Part shown: positions 8,453 to 14,206 of the stretch, in pieces
Layout: each line of letters starts with the position of its first letter
Numbering within the stretch: the stretch's first letter is position 1
Assembly (NCBI GenBank): GCA_910587135.1
Contig: CAJULF010000047.1
Span: 1 to 20,836 of the forward strand
Direction of reading: 5' to 3'
Length of the DNA stretch: 20,836 bases
Source: an uncultured Oscillospiraceae bacterium
GTDB taxonomy: Bacteria; Bacillota; Clostridia; Oscillospirales; Ruminococcaceae
The notes under the pieces: model-generated
Seen by the model: only the letters and a program-made list of their open reading frames with translations
Database searches by the model: none
Told to the model about the DNA's origin: nothing
Made by a program: the position numbers and the translations under genes

Positions 8453-8773
8453 ATGGAAAACAAGGAACTTTTAGGAAGGGCAAGGCAGGCAAAATCTCCC
8501 GAAGATCTGCTCGCCATTGCGAAGGAAAACGATTATCCCTTGGACGCTGACGTCGCGAAGGCGCTTTTTGAGCGTCTTGGCAATAGCGGCGAGGTATCCG
8601 ACGACGAGCTTGATAACGTGAGCGGCGGCGGGTGCGGAGATTCCTTTCACACCTGTCCGCGCTGCGATTATCCCCTTGAGAAGATAGAGGGCGGGTGGCG
8701 CTGCAGAGCGTGCGGCCATACGAGCGGATTAAAGGGGAGCTTCCGTGACGAGGGAAAATTTCCTCCGAATTGA
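8453..8773 (+). CDS. Nif11-leader RiPP precursor 3, short zinc-ribbon core
   Basis: This 106-residue precursor has a leader ending EVSDDELDNVSGG and a short core of about 47 residues. The core is close to a textbook zinc ribbon: TCPRCDYPLEKIEGGWRCRACGH, that is, two CxxC knuckles about 13 residues apart. A fifth cysteine follows the Gly-Gly directly. The tail is cysteine-free. It lacks the GRLVVT and GLWLC elements of the group A cores and so represents a different core type on the same leader. The ribosome binding site GAGG sits in the 12-base linker after precursor 2. It is followed by the longest gap inside the array, which holds two palindromes. Confidence 0.85.
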   Translation: MENKELLGRARQAKSPEDLLAIAKENDYPLDADVAKALFERLGNSGEVSDDELDNVSGGGCGDSFHTCPRCDYPLEKIEGGWRCRACGHTSGLKGSFRDEGKFPPN

Positions 8774-8778
8774 AGCAG

Positions 8779-8790
8779 CGGATATATCCG
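8779..8790. repeat. 12-bp perfect palindrome after precursor 3
   Basis: CGGATATATCCG lies six bases after the stop of precursor 3 and is followed by TTTGTTTT. As RNA it could form a short hairpin followed by a U-rich stretch, like a weak terminator or an RNA processing point. The same CGGATA/TATCCG stem recurs directly after the lipoprotein gene at 20316-20335. Four to six pairs is short for an efficient terminator. Confidence 0.35.
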
Positions 8791-8811
8791 TTTGTTTTAC
8801 AACGATCAACA

Positions 8812-8827
8812 GGCTTTACATAAAGCC
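8812..8827. repeat. 16-bp inverted repeat upstream of precursor 4
   Basis: GGCTTTA-CA-TAAAGCC is a perfect 7-bp inverted repeat with a two-base centre, located 25 bases upstream of the start of precursor 4. It could be a protein-binding operator or, as RNA, a 6-bp hairpin with loop ACAU. No convincing promoter pair was found next to it. With the palindrome at 8779 it occupies most of the only long gap between intact precursors. Confidence 0.35.
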
Positions 8828-8852
8828 GATAAATTAACGAAAGGAAATTACT

Positions 8853-9155
8853 ATGGAGAATAAAGAGCTTTTTGAAAAGGCAAGAGGGACAAATTCCCCC
8901 GAGGAGCTTCTGGCTCTGGCAAAGGAGAGCGGAATTGAGTTTGACGAGAAAGAGGCTAAGGTGTTTTTCGAGCAGCTTCATAATTCGGAAGAGCTGTCCG
9001 ACGAGGAGCTGAACAATGTCGCGGGCGGCGGCTGCGGCAGCGATTACAAACAGGAATACACATCTTTAACTTGCTGCAGCTGCGGATGCAGGCTTCGGAA
9101 GATTACCGACCGCAGAACGGGTGAATCATGGACTATGTGCGGCTGCAAGAGGTGA
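8853..9155 (+). CDS. Nif11-leader RiPP precursor 4, compact Cys-rich core
   Basis: This 100-residue precursor has a leader ending ELSDEELNNVAGG and a core of about 41 residues with seven cysteines. Two dense clusters, TCCSCGC and MCGCKR, flank a polar, arginine-rich middle (RKITDRRTGESW). It is the shortest core of the set. The adjacent Cys-Cys and Cys-x-Cys spacings make it less like a simple zinc ribbon and more like a heavily crosslinked peptide. An AAAGGAAA ribosome binding site precedes the ATG. The gene follows a 79-base gap, so it may be transcribed or processed separately from precursors 1-3. Confidence 0.85.
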   Translation: MENKELFEKARGTNSPEELLALAKESGIEFDEKEAKVFFEQLHNSEELSDEELNNVAGGGCGSDYKQEYTSLTCCSCGCRLRKITDRRTGESWTMCGCKR

Positions 9156-9165
9156 GTGAGCCGTT

Positions 9166-9564
9166 ATGGAAAACAGAGAGCTTTTGGAAAAGGCAAAACA
9201 GGCAAACTCTCCCGAGGAGCTTCTGGCTCTCGCGAAAGTGAACGATTACCCTCTTGACGAGGAGAGTGCTAAGGCGTATTTTGAGAAAATTCACAAATCG
9301 GGCGAGCTGTCCGACGATGAGCTTGGCAGCGTTGCGGGAGGCGGCTGCCACACCAATGACGGAAGGCTTGTGGTCACAATAGGCTACGGCTGCTTTGAAT
9401 GGCGCTGCAAAAAATGCGGCTGCTCCGTAAATCAATTCAGGTCCGACGGCAGGGACGGTCTCTGTTCCGGCAGACATGAGAACTCCGGAAAATGCATGGC
9501 GTGTAAATTTATGTCCTACGAAAGCGGGTTATGGCTGTGCAATCATAAAAAGAACATGAAATGA
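9166..9564 (+). CDS. Nif11-leader RiPP precursor 5, zinc-ribbon-like core
   Basis: This 132-residue precursor has a leader ending ELSDDELGSVAGG and a group A core with nine cysteines: NDGRLVVTIGYGC, WRCKKCGC, a variable loop with one cysteine, CMACKFMSYESGLWLC and a lysine-rich tail. The leader DNA has a run of more than 50 identical bases in common with precursor 6. The start lies ten bases after the stop of precursor 4, with GTGAG as the binding site. Confidence 0.88.
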   Translation: MENRELLEKAKQANSPEELLALAKVNDYPLDEESAKAYFEKIHKSGELSDDELGSVAGGGCHTNDGRLVVTIGYGCFEWRCKKCGCSVNQFRSDGRDGLCSGRHENSGKCMACKFMSYESGLWLCNHKKNMK

Positions 9565-9573
9565 GGCTGCTTT

Positions 9574-9975
9574 ATGGATAAAAAAGTGCTTTTGGAAAAG
9601 GCAAAACAGGCAAACTCTCCCGAGGAGCTTCTGGCTCTCGCGAAAGAGAACGATTACCCTCTTGACGAGGAGAGCGCTAAGGCGTATTTTGAGAAAATTC
9701 ATAAATTGGGTGAGCTGTCCGATGATGAGCTTGACAATGTCGCGGGCGGCGGCTGCGGTTGCGGCGAATTAGATATCAGGAAGAAGGTAACGGCAACCCG
9801 GACTTGTTGTACGGATTCCATCTGCTTCCGCGGCTGCGGTTATAGAGTCACTGCGGAAGACCAAAAAAGTCATAGGTGTATAACCGGACATGACTTGGCT
9901 TTGTTATGCGGCAATTGTAAATTCTATGACGCCACCTGTTATGGTGAAGGCAGATGTAATAAAATCCATTTATAA
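9574..9975 (+). CDS. Nif11-leader RiPP precursor 6, 11-Cys core
   Basis: This 133-residue precursor has the standard leader ending ELSDDELDNVAGG followed by GCGCG. The core has eleven cysteines, arranged as an initial CGC, RTCCTDSICFRGCG, a lone cysteine, CGNCKFYDATC and a final GRCNK. It lacks both GRLVVT and GLWLC, so it is not a group A core despite an almost identical leader. The N-terminus is MDKKVLLEKAK instead of the usual MEN. The ATG follows the stop of precursor 5 by nine bases with GAGGC upstream. Confidence 0.87.
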   Translation: MDKKVLLEKAKQANSPEELLALAKENDYPLDEESAKAYFEKIHKLGELSDDELDNVAGGGCGCGELDIRKKVTATRTCCTDSICFRGCGYRVTAEDQKSHRCITGHDLALLCGNCKFYDATCYGEGRCNKIHL

Positions 9976-10002
9976 TCTTTATTCCGATTTAGGAGGTTTT
10001 GT

Positions 10003-10422
10003 ATGGAAAACAAAGAGCTTTTGGAAAAGGCAAAACAGGCAAACTCTCCCGAGGAGCTTCTGACTCTGGCAAAGGAGAACGGCTACCCTCTTGATGAGGA
10101 TGGCGCTAAGGCGTATTTCGAAAAAATTCATAAATTGGGTGAGCTGTCCGATGATGAACTTGACAATGTCGCGGGCGGCGGCTGTTACACGAAGGATGGC
10201 AAACGCAGACTTATCGTCACCACCGGCAATTCCTGTGAGGAATTCAAATGCAAGCATTGCGGAAAAATTTACAGAGTGGCGAGAACATGCTTGAATAACA
10301 GCGAACACGAATGCAGCGCGAGAGGAAACCAACTTATTCCTTGCAGATGCAGCAACTGCTTTTATTGTTCATACGAAGGCTTAAAGTGGCTATGTAACAA
10401 CGAAGAGAGAAGAAAAAAGTGA
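10003..10422 (+). CDS. Nif11-leader RiPP precursor 7, 11-Cys zinc-ribbon-like core
   Basis: This 139-residue precursor has a leader ending ELSDDELDNVAGG and an extended group A core with eleven cysteines: YTKDGKRRLIVTTGNSC, FKCKHCG, two single cysteines, CRCSNCFYC, and a GLKWLCNN end with a basic tail. Compared with precursors 2 and 5 it has extra cysteines beside both knuckles. A strong AGGAGG site lies before the ATG within a 27-base linker. After its stop comes the remnant of another copy. Confidence 0.88.
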   Translation: MENKELLEKAKQANSPEELLTLAKENGYPLDEDGAKAYFEKIHKLGELSDDELDNVAGGGCYTKDGKRRLIVTTGNSCEEFKCKHCGKIYRVARTCLNNSEHECSARGNQLIPCRCSNCFYCSYEGLKWLCNNEERRKK

Positions 10423-10459
10423 TGTAACATTATTTCGACTGGGTGATGATTTCGGTAGG

Positions 10460-10486
10460 TGCAATAATCCTAAAAACATAAAGTGA
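10460..10486 (+). pseudogene. Relic 3' end of a lost precursor copy
   Basis: In the gap between precursors 7 and 8, the reading frame TGC AAT AAT CCT AAA AAC ATA AAG TGA encodes CNNPKNIK-stop. This matches the C-terminus of precursor 1 (CNNLENIK-stop) at six of eight residues, and it is followed by the same GTGAGG stop/ribosome-binding linker used elsewhere in the array. No leader or core is left upstream. The best explanation is deletion of most of an additional copy, leaving its last codons attached to precursor 8. Confidence 0.6.
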
Positions 10487-10494
10487 GGTATGTC

Positions 10495-10911
10495 ATGGAA
10501 AACAGGGAACTTTTGGAAAAGGCAAAACAGGCAAACTCTCCCGAGGAAATTTTGGCTCTCGCGAAAGAGAACGGCTATCCTCTCGACAAGGAGGGCGCTA
10601 AGGCGTATTTCGAGAAAATTCACAAATCGGGCGAGCTGTCCGACGATGAGCTTGACAATGTCGCGGGTGGTGGCTGCAGTATAGACAACAGCATAACGCC
10701 GCAGGAAAGACTGAGACAAACCTACAACAACGCGAACGTACTGTGCAATACCGCGTCCTGCCCCGTTTGCGGCTCAAACCGCGGCATAGTAAAAAAGACA
10801 CGGGTCGACAACAAGGCTCTGGAATTTTGGTGTTATGTGTACTGCCGCACTCACCAAAGCCAGATGATCGTTTCAACCGATATTCCGGAAAGAGATCTGG
10901 TGTTGGAATAA
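10495..10911 (+). CDS. Nif11-leader RiPP precursor 8, divergent core
   Basis: This 138-residue precursor starts at the ATG at 10495; an in-frame GTG four codons earlier overlaps the GTGAGG ribosome binding site and was rejected. The leader ends ELSDDELDNVAGG. The core has six cysteines: one after Gly-Gly, then a long polar cysteine-free stretch, CNTASCPVCG, and CYVYC near the end. The knuckles CPVCG and CYVYC could form a zinc-ribbon-like pair. The C-terminus (IVSTDIPERDLVLE) is acidic and cysteine-free, unlike the basic tails of the other copies. Confidence 0.86.
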   Translation: MENRELLEKAKQANSPEEILALAKENGYPLDKEGAKAYFEKIHKSGELSDDELDNVAGGGCSIDNSITPQERLRQTYNNANVLCNTASCPVCGSNRGIVKKTRVDNKALEFWCYVYCRTHQSQMIVSTDIPERDLVLE

Positions 10912-10939
10912 AATGACGGTGCTTTTGAGGTGAAATGTT

Positions 10940-11342
10940 ATAATAAACAATGAACTTTTGCAGAAAGCAAAACAGACGGGCTCGGCGGAGGAATTAGCCG
11001 CGCTTGCCGAAGAAAACGGTCTTGAACTCAACGAGGAACAGGCGCGCGTACTTTGACGAGCTGCACAAAACGGACGAACTGTCGGACGACGAGTTGGATA
11101 ACGTTGCGGGCGGCGGATGTCACAAGGGCGACGGCAGACTTGTCGTGACAATCAATTACGGATGCGGGAACTGGGCGTGTAAATACTGCGGACAATTGGC
11201 TCCGGATCCGAGATGCCACAGGTGCCCCAACCATAGTTACAATCTTCCCCCGCCCAATACCCCCGGGATATGCAATACCTGCAAGCATATGAGCTACGAA
11301 AAGGGCTTGTGGCTGTGCAATCGTCCCGCAAACAAAAAGTAA
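10940..11342 (+). pseudogene. Nif11-leader precursor 9, start lost and frameshifted
   Basis: Alignment to precursor 8 puts the initiator at 10940-10942, where the codon is ATA. The frame then reads INNELLQKAKQTGSAEELAA up to a TGA at about 11053. The remainder resumes one frame over as AYFDELHKTDELSDDELDNVAGGGC followed by a complete group A core with nine cysteines (GDGRLVVTINYGC, WACKYCG, CNTCKHMSYEKGLWLC). The shift falls in GCGCGCGTAC and fits loss of one CG from a CG-dinucleotide run, or a one-base insertion. No ATG in the correct leader frame was found, so two lesions separate an intact core from a usable leader. A sequencing error could explain the shift but hardly the missing start as well. 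Confidence 0.75.
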
Positions 11343-11430
11343 ATTCAAGGTCCTGCAGTTCGGATTGTGATACCATCAATTTTTAAGCCGACGCAGTACT
11401 CGCCGTTTCGGTGCTTGTCCGCATGGGAAT

Positions 11431-11439
11431 TGGTATAAA
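11431..11439 (+). promoter_or_regulatory. Possible extended -10 promoter before divergent precursor
   Basis: TGGTATAAA fits the extended -10 form (TGn plus TATAAA), with transcription expected near 11446 and the ATG of the next gene at 11480. No good -35 box lies at 17 bases. The 137-base gap it sits in (11343-11479) is the longest between genes in the locus and has no other recognisable content, so an internal promoter for the divergent precursor and maturase is plausible but weakly supported. Confidence 0.3.
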
Positions 11440-11479
11440 GCACGTAAAGCACGGCGGGAAATAATTATGAGGTGAAAAT

Positions 11480-11785
11480 ATGAACAATAAAACCGAAAAA
11501 CAGCTTAAGGACATGGAGAACGCGATGAAAAGCCCCTCGGAGAGCGCGGTGCCGAATGGAGAGCTGCCGGACGACGCTCTGGACGGAGTGGCAGGTGGCG
11601 CCGTTCTCAATTCCTTGTTTTATATCGCGAGATGCAAAAAATGCGGCTGGCAGTCCTGCCCGTTCGACAATCGGGGGGAGAACGATCTGGCGGTGATCGT
11701 GATGGATCACTGCTCCGCTAACCCCAATTGCGAGGGAGATTTCGCGGTGTTTAACATTGACAGCAGAAATGTGAAATTCGGATAA
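11480..11785 (+). CDS. Divergent precursor or Cys-rich peptide with degenerate leader
   Basis: This 101-residue protein keeps only the end of the leader, GELPDDALDGVAGG, preceded by about 25 residues that do not resemble the Nif11 helices of the other precursors. After Gly-Gly comes AVLNSLFYIA and a domain with five cysteines: CKKCGWQSC, then HCSANPNC. The immediate Gly-Cys seen after the leader in all other copies is absent. It is encoded just before the radical SAM maturase and has its own GAGGTGAA ribosome binding site. It may be a true substrate with a minimal leader or a zinc-binding helper protein that shares the recognition motif. Confidence 0.7.
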   Translation: MNNKTEKQLKDMENAMKSPSESAVPNGELPDDALDGVAGGAVLNSLFYIARCKKCGWQSCPFDNRGENDLAVIVMDHCSANPNCEGDFAVFNIDSRNVKFG

Positions 11786-11806
11786 ATGTTTTAGGAGTGT
11801 GCCGAT

Positions 11807-13201
11807 TTGAGTTACATATTAAATCCAAATATCGCTTTGCGGTCGTGGCGGCTGGTGCCGTACGCGTATTATATAAAAGGCGTTCGGGACGCGAGGGGCT
11901 TGAAAAAGGACGAGTTTGAGCTTCTTTTGAAGTGCGACGGAAAGACGGAGCTGGACGATAATTCACCGCTTGTTAGGAAATTTTCGGAATACGGCACTAT
12001 TGCTCCCGCAAGGAACGGAGACGAGTTGTCGGAATGGCAGAAACACCTCGACTGTGATAACCGTTACTTCCCCGCCATGGAATACGCGATAACGGGAAAA
12101 TGCAATTATAACTGTCTGCATTGCTTTAACGCCGCCGACAACTCGCCGCTGATGAGCGAATGGACGCTCGGCGAGGCGAAAGCAATGCTGGAGCAGGCGC
12201 AAAAATGCGGTGTTAACGCGATAACTCTCACGGGCGGAGAGCCTATGCTGCATAAAAATTTCTTTGAGATAATCGAGGAGATATATAAGCGCGGAATGTA
12301 CGTCGCGGAGATAAACACCAACGGGCATTTCATCGACCAAACCGCGCTTGACAGAATGAAAGCTCTCGGCTGCACTCCCATTATCAAGATATCCTTTGAC
12401 GGACTCGGTCGTCACGATTGGCTGCGAAACCGCGAGGGTGCGGAGAAAAACGCGCTCGCGGCACTTCGTCTATGCAAGGAGAACGGCTTTGAGACATGGG
12501 CTCAGACCAACGTTCACCGTCTTAATCTCGAAACGATTCTGCCGACTGCGGAAATGCTTGACGAAATGGGAATTGACGAAATGCGTATAATCCGTACCTC
12601 TGAAAGCCCGCGCTGGAAAGAAAACGCGGGTGACGCCTGTCTTGACGTCGACGAATACTACGAAAAAATGTTTGATTTCGCCGAAAAATATACCCAAAAG
12701 CCGCACAAAATGGACGTCGATATATGGCAATTCCTGACGATATTCCCGAGCACGGCGGCGTTCCGTGTTCGTCCCGTGGAGTGCGGCGAGGGCGAATACC
12801 GCGACAGTCTGCCCGTGTGCCGCGGAAACCGCGGGAAGATCGCCGCCGCGGCAAACGGCAACGTCTATCCATGCCTGCAGCTTTCGGGCTTTTACGACGC
12901 GCACGGAAAGATCCTCGGCAACATAAAAACGGAAGGTCTTCAGCCGCTTTTGCAAAGCGGAAAATATCTTGACGAGGTATGCGCTACGGTCAAAACGCTT
13001 GCGGTAAATAATACCAAATGCGCGGGATGCAAATACTTCAGATATTGCGTCGGCGGCTGCCGCGCGTTAGCGGTGGGGCTTACGGGAGATAAATTCGGCA
13101 GCGACCCCGCCAAGTGCGTATTTTTCAAAAACGGCTGGTACGGGCGGATAACGGAGATGCTTGACGGCTGGGAAAATATCGCGCCCATGGAGATCGAATG
13201 A
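11807..13201 (+). CDS. Radical SAM/SPASM peptide maturase with RRE-like N-terminus
   Basis: This 464-residue enzyme is the only recognisable peptide-modifying enzyme of the locus. Residues 1-90 look like a PqqD/RRE leader-binding domain: IALRSWRLVP at the start and LLLKCDGKTEL, a PqqD-type CDG segment. The radical SAM core has CNYNCLHC (Cys99, Cys103, Cys106) for the SAM-binding 4Fe-4S cluster, and LTGGEPM. The C-terminal SPASM domain has Cys338, Cys356 in VYPC, CAGCKYFRYCVGGC (Cys405, 408, 414, 418) and Cys437, enough for two auxiliary clusters. Relatives form thioether or other sidechain bonds in RiPPs, including Nif11-class peptides. The start is TTG at 11807, supported by TTAGGAG nine bases upstream. 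The precursors' cysteines are the obvious targets, but the bond type is unknown. Confidence 0.9.
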   Translation: MSYILNPNIALRSWRLVPYAYYIKGVRDARGLKKDEFELLLKCDGKTELDDNSPLVRKFSEYGTIAPARNGDELSEWQKHLDCDNRYFPAMEYAITGKCNYNCLHCFNAADNSPLMSEWTLGEAKAMLEQAQKCGVNAITLTGGEPMLHKNFFEIIEEIYKRGMYVAEINTNGHFIDQTALDRMKALGCTPIIKISFDGLGRHDWLRNREGAEKNALAALRLCKENGFETWAQTNVHRLNLETILPTAEMLDEMGIDEMRIIRTSESPRWKENAGDACLDVDEYYEKMFDFAEKYTQKPHKMDVDIWQFLTIFPSTAAFRVRPVECGEGEYRDSLPVCRGNRGKIAAAANGNVYPCLQLSGFYDAHGKILGNIKTEGLQPLLQSGKYLDEVCATVKTLAVNNTKCAGCKYFRYCVGGCRALAVGLTGDKFGSDPAKCVFFKNGWYGRITEMLDGWENIAPMEIE

Positions 13202-13386
13202 TGGAGAAGATATTGCGGGAGCTGTTTGACTTTCAGAGATTTTCGGGTAACGCGCGTCTCGAAGAAATGATAGCCGATACCGAGAGACGATACAACAAAG
13301 CGCTTTCCGACGATGAGCTTGCAAGGGTTAACGCCGCGGGGGAGCTTTTGCCGACGGAACGCCGCGAGGATAAACCCGATGATTGA
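13198..13386 (+). CDS. Small protein with a leader-like SDDEL motif, unknown function
   Basis: This 62-residue acidic protein starts in an ATGATG that overlaps the stop of the maturase gene; 13201 is an equally good start. Its last 8 bases overlap the sigma factor start. It has MEKILRELFDFQRFSGN at the N-terminus, then a helical stretch and KALSDDELARVNAAGELLP. The SDDEL-x2-V-x-A-G segment resembles the SDDELDNVAGG end of the Nif11 leaders. There is no cysteine and no core, so it is not an obvious precursor. It could bind the leader pocket of the maturase, or belong to a family of small proteins that accompany sigma factors. The family was not recognised with certainty. Confidence 0.6.
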   Translation: MMEKILRELFDFQRFSGNARLEEMIADTERRYNKALSDDELARVNAAGELLPTERREDKPDD

Positions 13387-13891
13387 GCTGTGTGAAAATA
13401 TTGAATTTGAGCGTATTTATATCGAGTTCAGGGACAAGGTAACGCGGTATGTGCGCGGAAAAATAGCCAACGAGCAAGACGCGGAGGACGTTGTCTCCGA
13501 CGTTTTTGTCAAGGTGTTTAACGGGCTTTACGGATATGACCGGAAAAAATCCTCCGTGTCAACATGGATATACACGATAGCACATAATACCGTTATAGAC
13601 CATTACAAAACGGCAAAATCTGTTTGCGAGCTTCCGGGCAATCTGTGCTCCGAGGATAATATTGACGAGGCATTGCTGAACGAAGAGGCGCTTGAAGACC
13701 TTGCGAACGCGCTGGAACGGCTCACCGAGCGGGAACGCGATATCATCATTCTGCACTATTACAGCGGAAAAACGCTGAAAAATATTGCGGAAAAAATGAA
13801 TATCTCATACAGCTACGTCAAGCTTCTGCACGGAAACGCGCTGAAAGCCCTGCGCGTAATAATGAACAAAGGGCGCTTTGAAGGAGAATGA
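13379..13891 (+). CDS. ECF-type RNA polymerase sigma factor
   Basis: This 170-residue sigma-70 family protein has only regions 2 and 4, as in ECF factors. Region 2 includes DAEDVVSDVFVKVFNGL and STWIYTIAHNTVIDHYK. Region 4 includes LTERERDIIILHYYSGKTLKNIAEKMNIS with a helix-turn-helix. The ATG at 13379 overlaps the preceding gene and has GAGGA eight bases upstream; longer in-frame starts would lie inside that gene. No classical anti-sigma gene follows. The neighbouring RsbW-like kinase would be an unusual partner for an ECF factor, since RsbW proteins normally hold SigB/SigF-type factors. It may transcribe the export or precursor genes, but no promoter consensus for it could be derived here. 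Confidence 0.88.
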   Translation: MIELCENIEFERIYIEFRDKVTRYVRGKIANEQDAEDVVSDVFVKVFNGLYGYDRKKSSVSTWIYTIAHNTVIDHYKTAKSVCELPGNLCSEDNIDEALLNEEALEDLANALERLTERERDIIILHYYSGKTLKNIAEKMNISYSYVKLLHGNALKALRVIMNKGRFEGE

Positions 13892-13893
13892 TT

Positions 13894-14205
13894 ATGGAAC
13901 ACAATTTTCAAAACGGAACGCTGACGGTTTTTCTGCCGGTAAGAATAGATTCCGCAAACGCCGCGGACACCGAGGCAAAGCTGTTCGACCTTGTGGAGGA
14001 TTACGAGCCGAACGCCGTTGTTATGGACGCGAAGGATATGCAGTACATATGCAGCGCGGGACTGAGAATTATTCTGAATGTCAAAAAGAAAGTGTCCGAC
14101 ACGGAGGTGATTAACGCGTCCTCCGTGGTATACGATATTTTTAAAACCACGGGCTTCAATATTGTTTTGAATATCACAAAGGTTCACCGAAACAGGAGTA
14201 AATGA
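13894..14205 (+). CDS. Second STAS-domain anti-sigma factor antagonist
   Basis: This 103-residue single STAS protein has the phosphorylation-loop motif YICSAGLRIIL with Ser54. This is the same position as Ser54 in the first STAS protein at 267, and TTGFNIVLNI near the end also matches that family. The ATG at 13894 is seven bases after AAGGAG; an in-frame ATG at 13888 would be too close. The gene is two bases downstream of the sigma factor stop. With the kinase at 19198 and phosphatase at 17586 it makes a full partner-switching set. Having two antagonists suggests either two inputs or two outputs on one kinase. Confidence 0.9.
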   Translation: MEHNFQNGTLTVFLPVRIDSANAADTEAKLFDLVEDYEPNAVVMDAKDMQYICSAGLRIILNVKKKVSDTEVINASSVVYDIFKTTGFNIVLNITKVHRNRSK

Positions 14206-14206
14206 T

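Larger units (their letters stand above)
7610..11342 (+). repeat. Tandem array of Nif11-leader precursor genes
   Basis: Nine copies of a precursor gene lie head to tail, with starts at 7610, 8027, 8453, 8853, 9166, 9574, 10003, 10495 and about 10940. Each begins with about 180 bp encoding the leader; the core-encoding part then diverges. Leader DNA is highly similar even at third codon positions. The 9166 and 9574 copies share a run of more than 50 identical bases beginning in CTTTTGGAAAAGGC. Most copies are joined by a short GTGAGG-type linker combining the stop codon with the next ribosome binding site. This indicates growth by tandem duplication, with leader homogenisation and core diversification. 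Confidence 0.9.

Noticed and set aside
7610..11342. Periodic repeats considered as a CRISPR array
   Set aside because: The repeats are about 180-bp coding leaders in one reading frame with gene-length spacing, not short repeats with uniform spacers.
7610..11785. Lanthipeptide (prochlorosin-like) precursors
   Set aside because: The leader type fits, but no LanM or other dehydratase/cyclase is present and the cores are not enriched in Ser/Thr paired with Cys; a radical SAM maturase is the enzyme found.
7610..11785. Nitrile hydratase-type (NHLP) leaders, as the exporter name might suggest
   Set aside because: The leaders match the Nif11 pattern (ELLEKAKQANSPEELLALAKENDY and ELSDDELDNVAGG); NHLM exporters are known to serve both leader classes.
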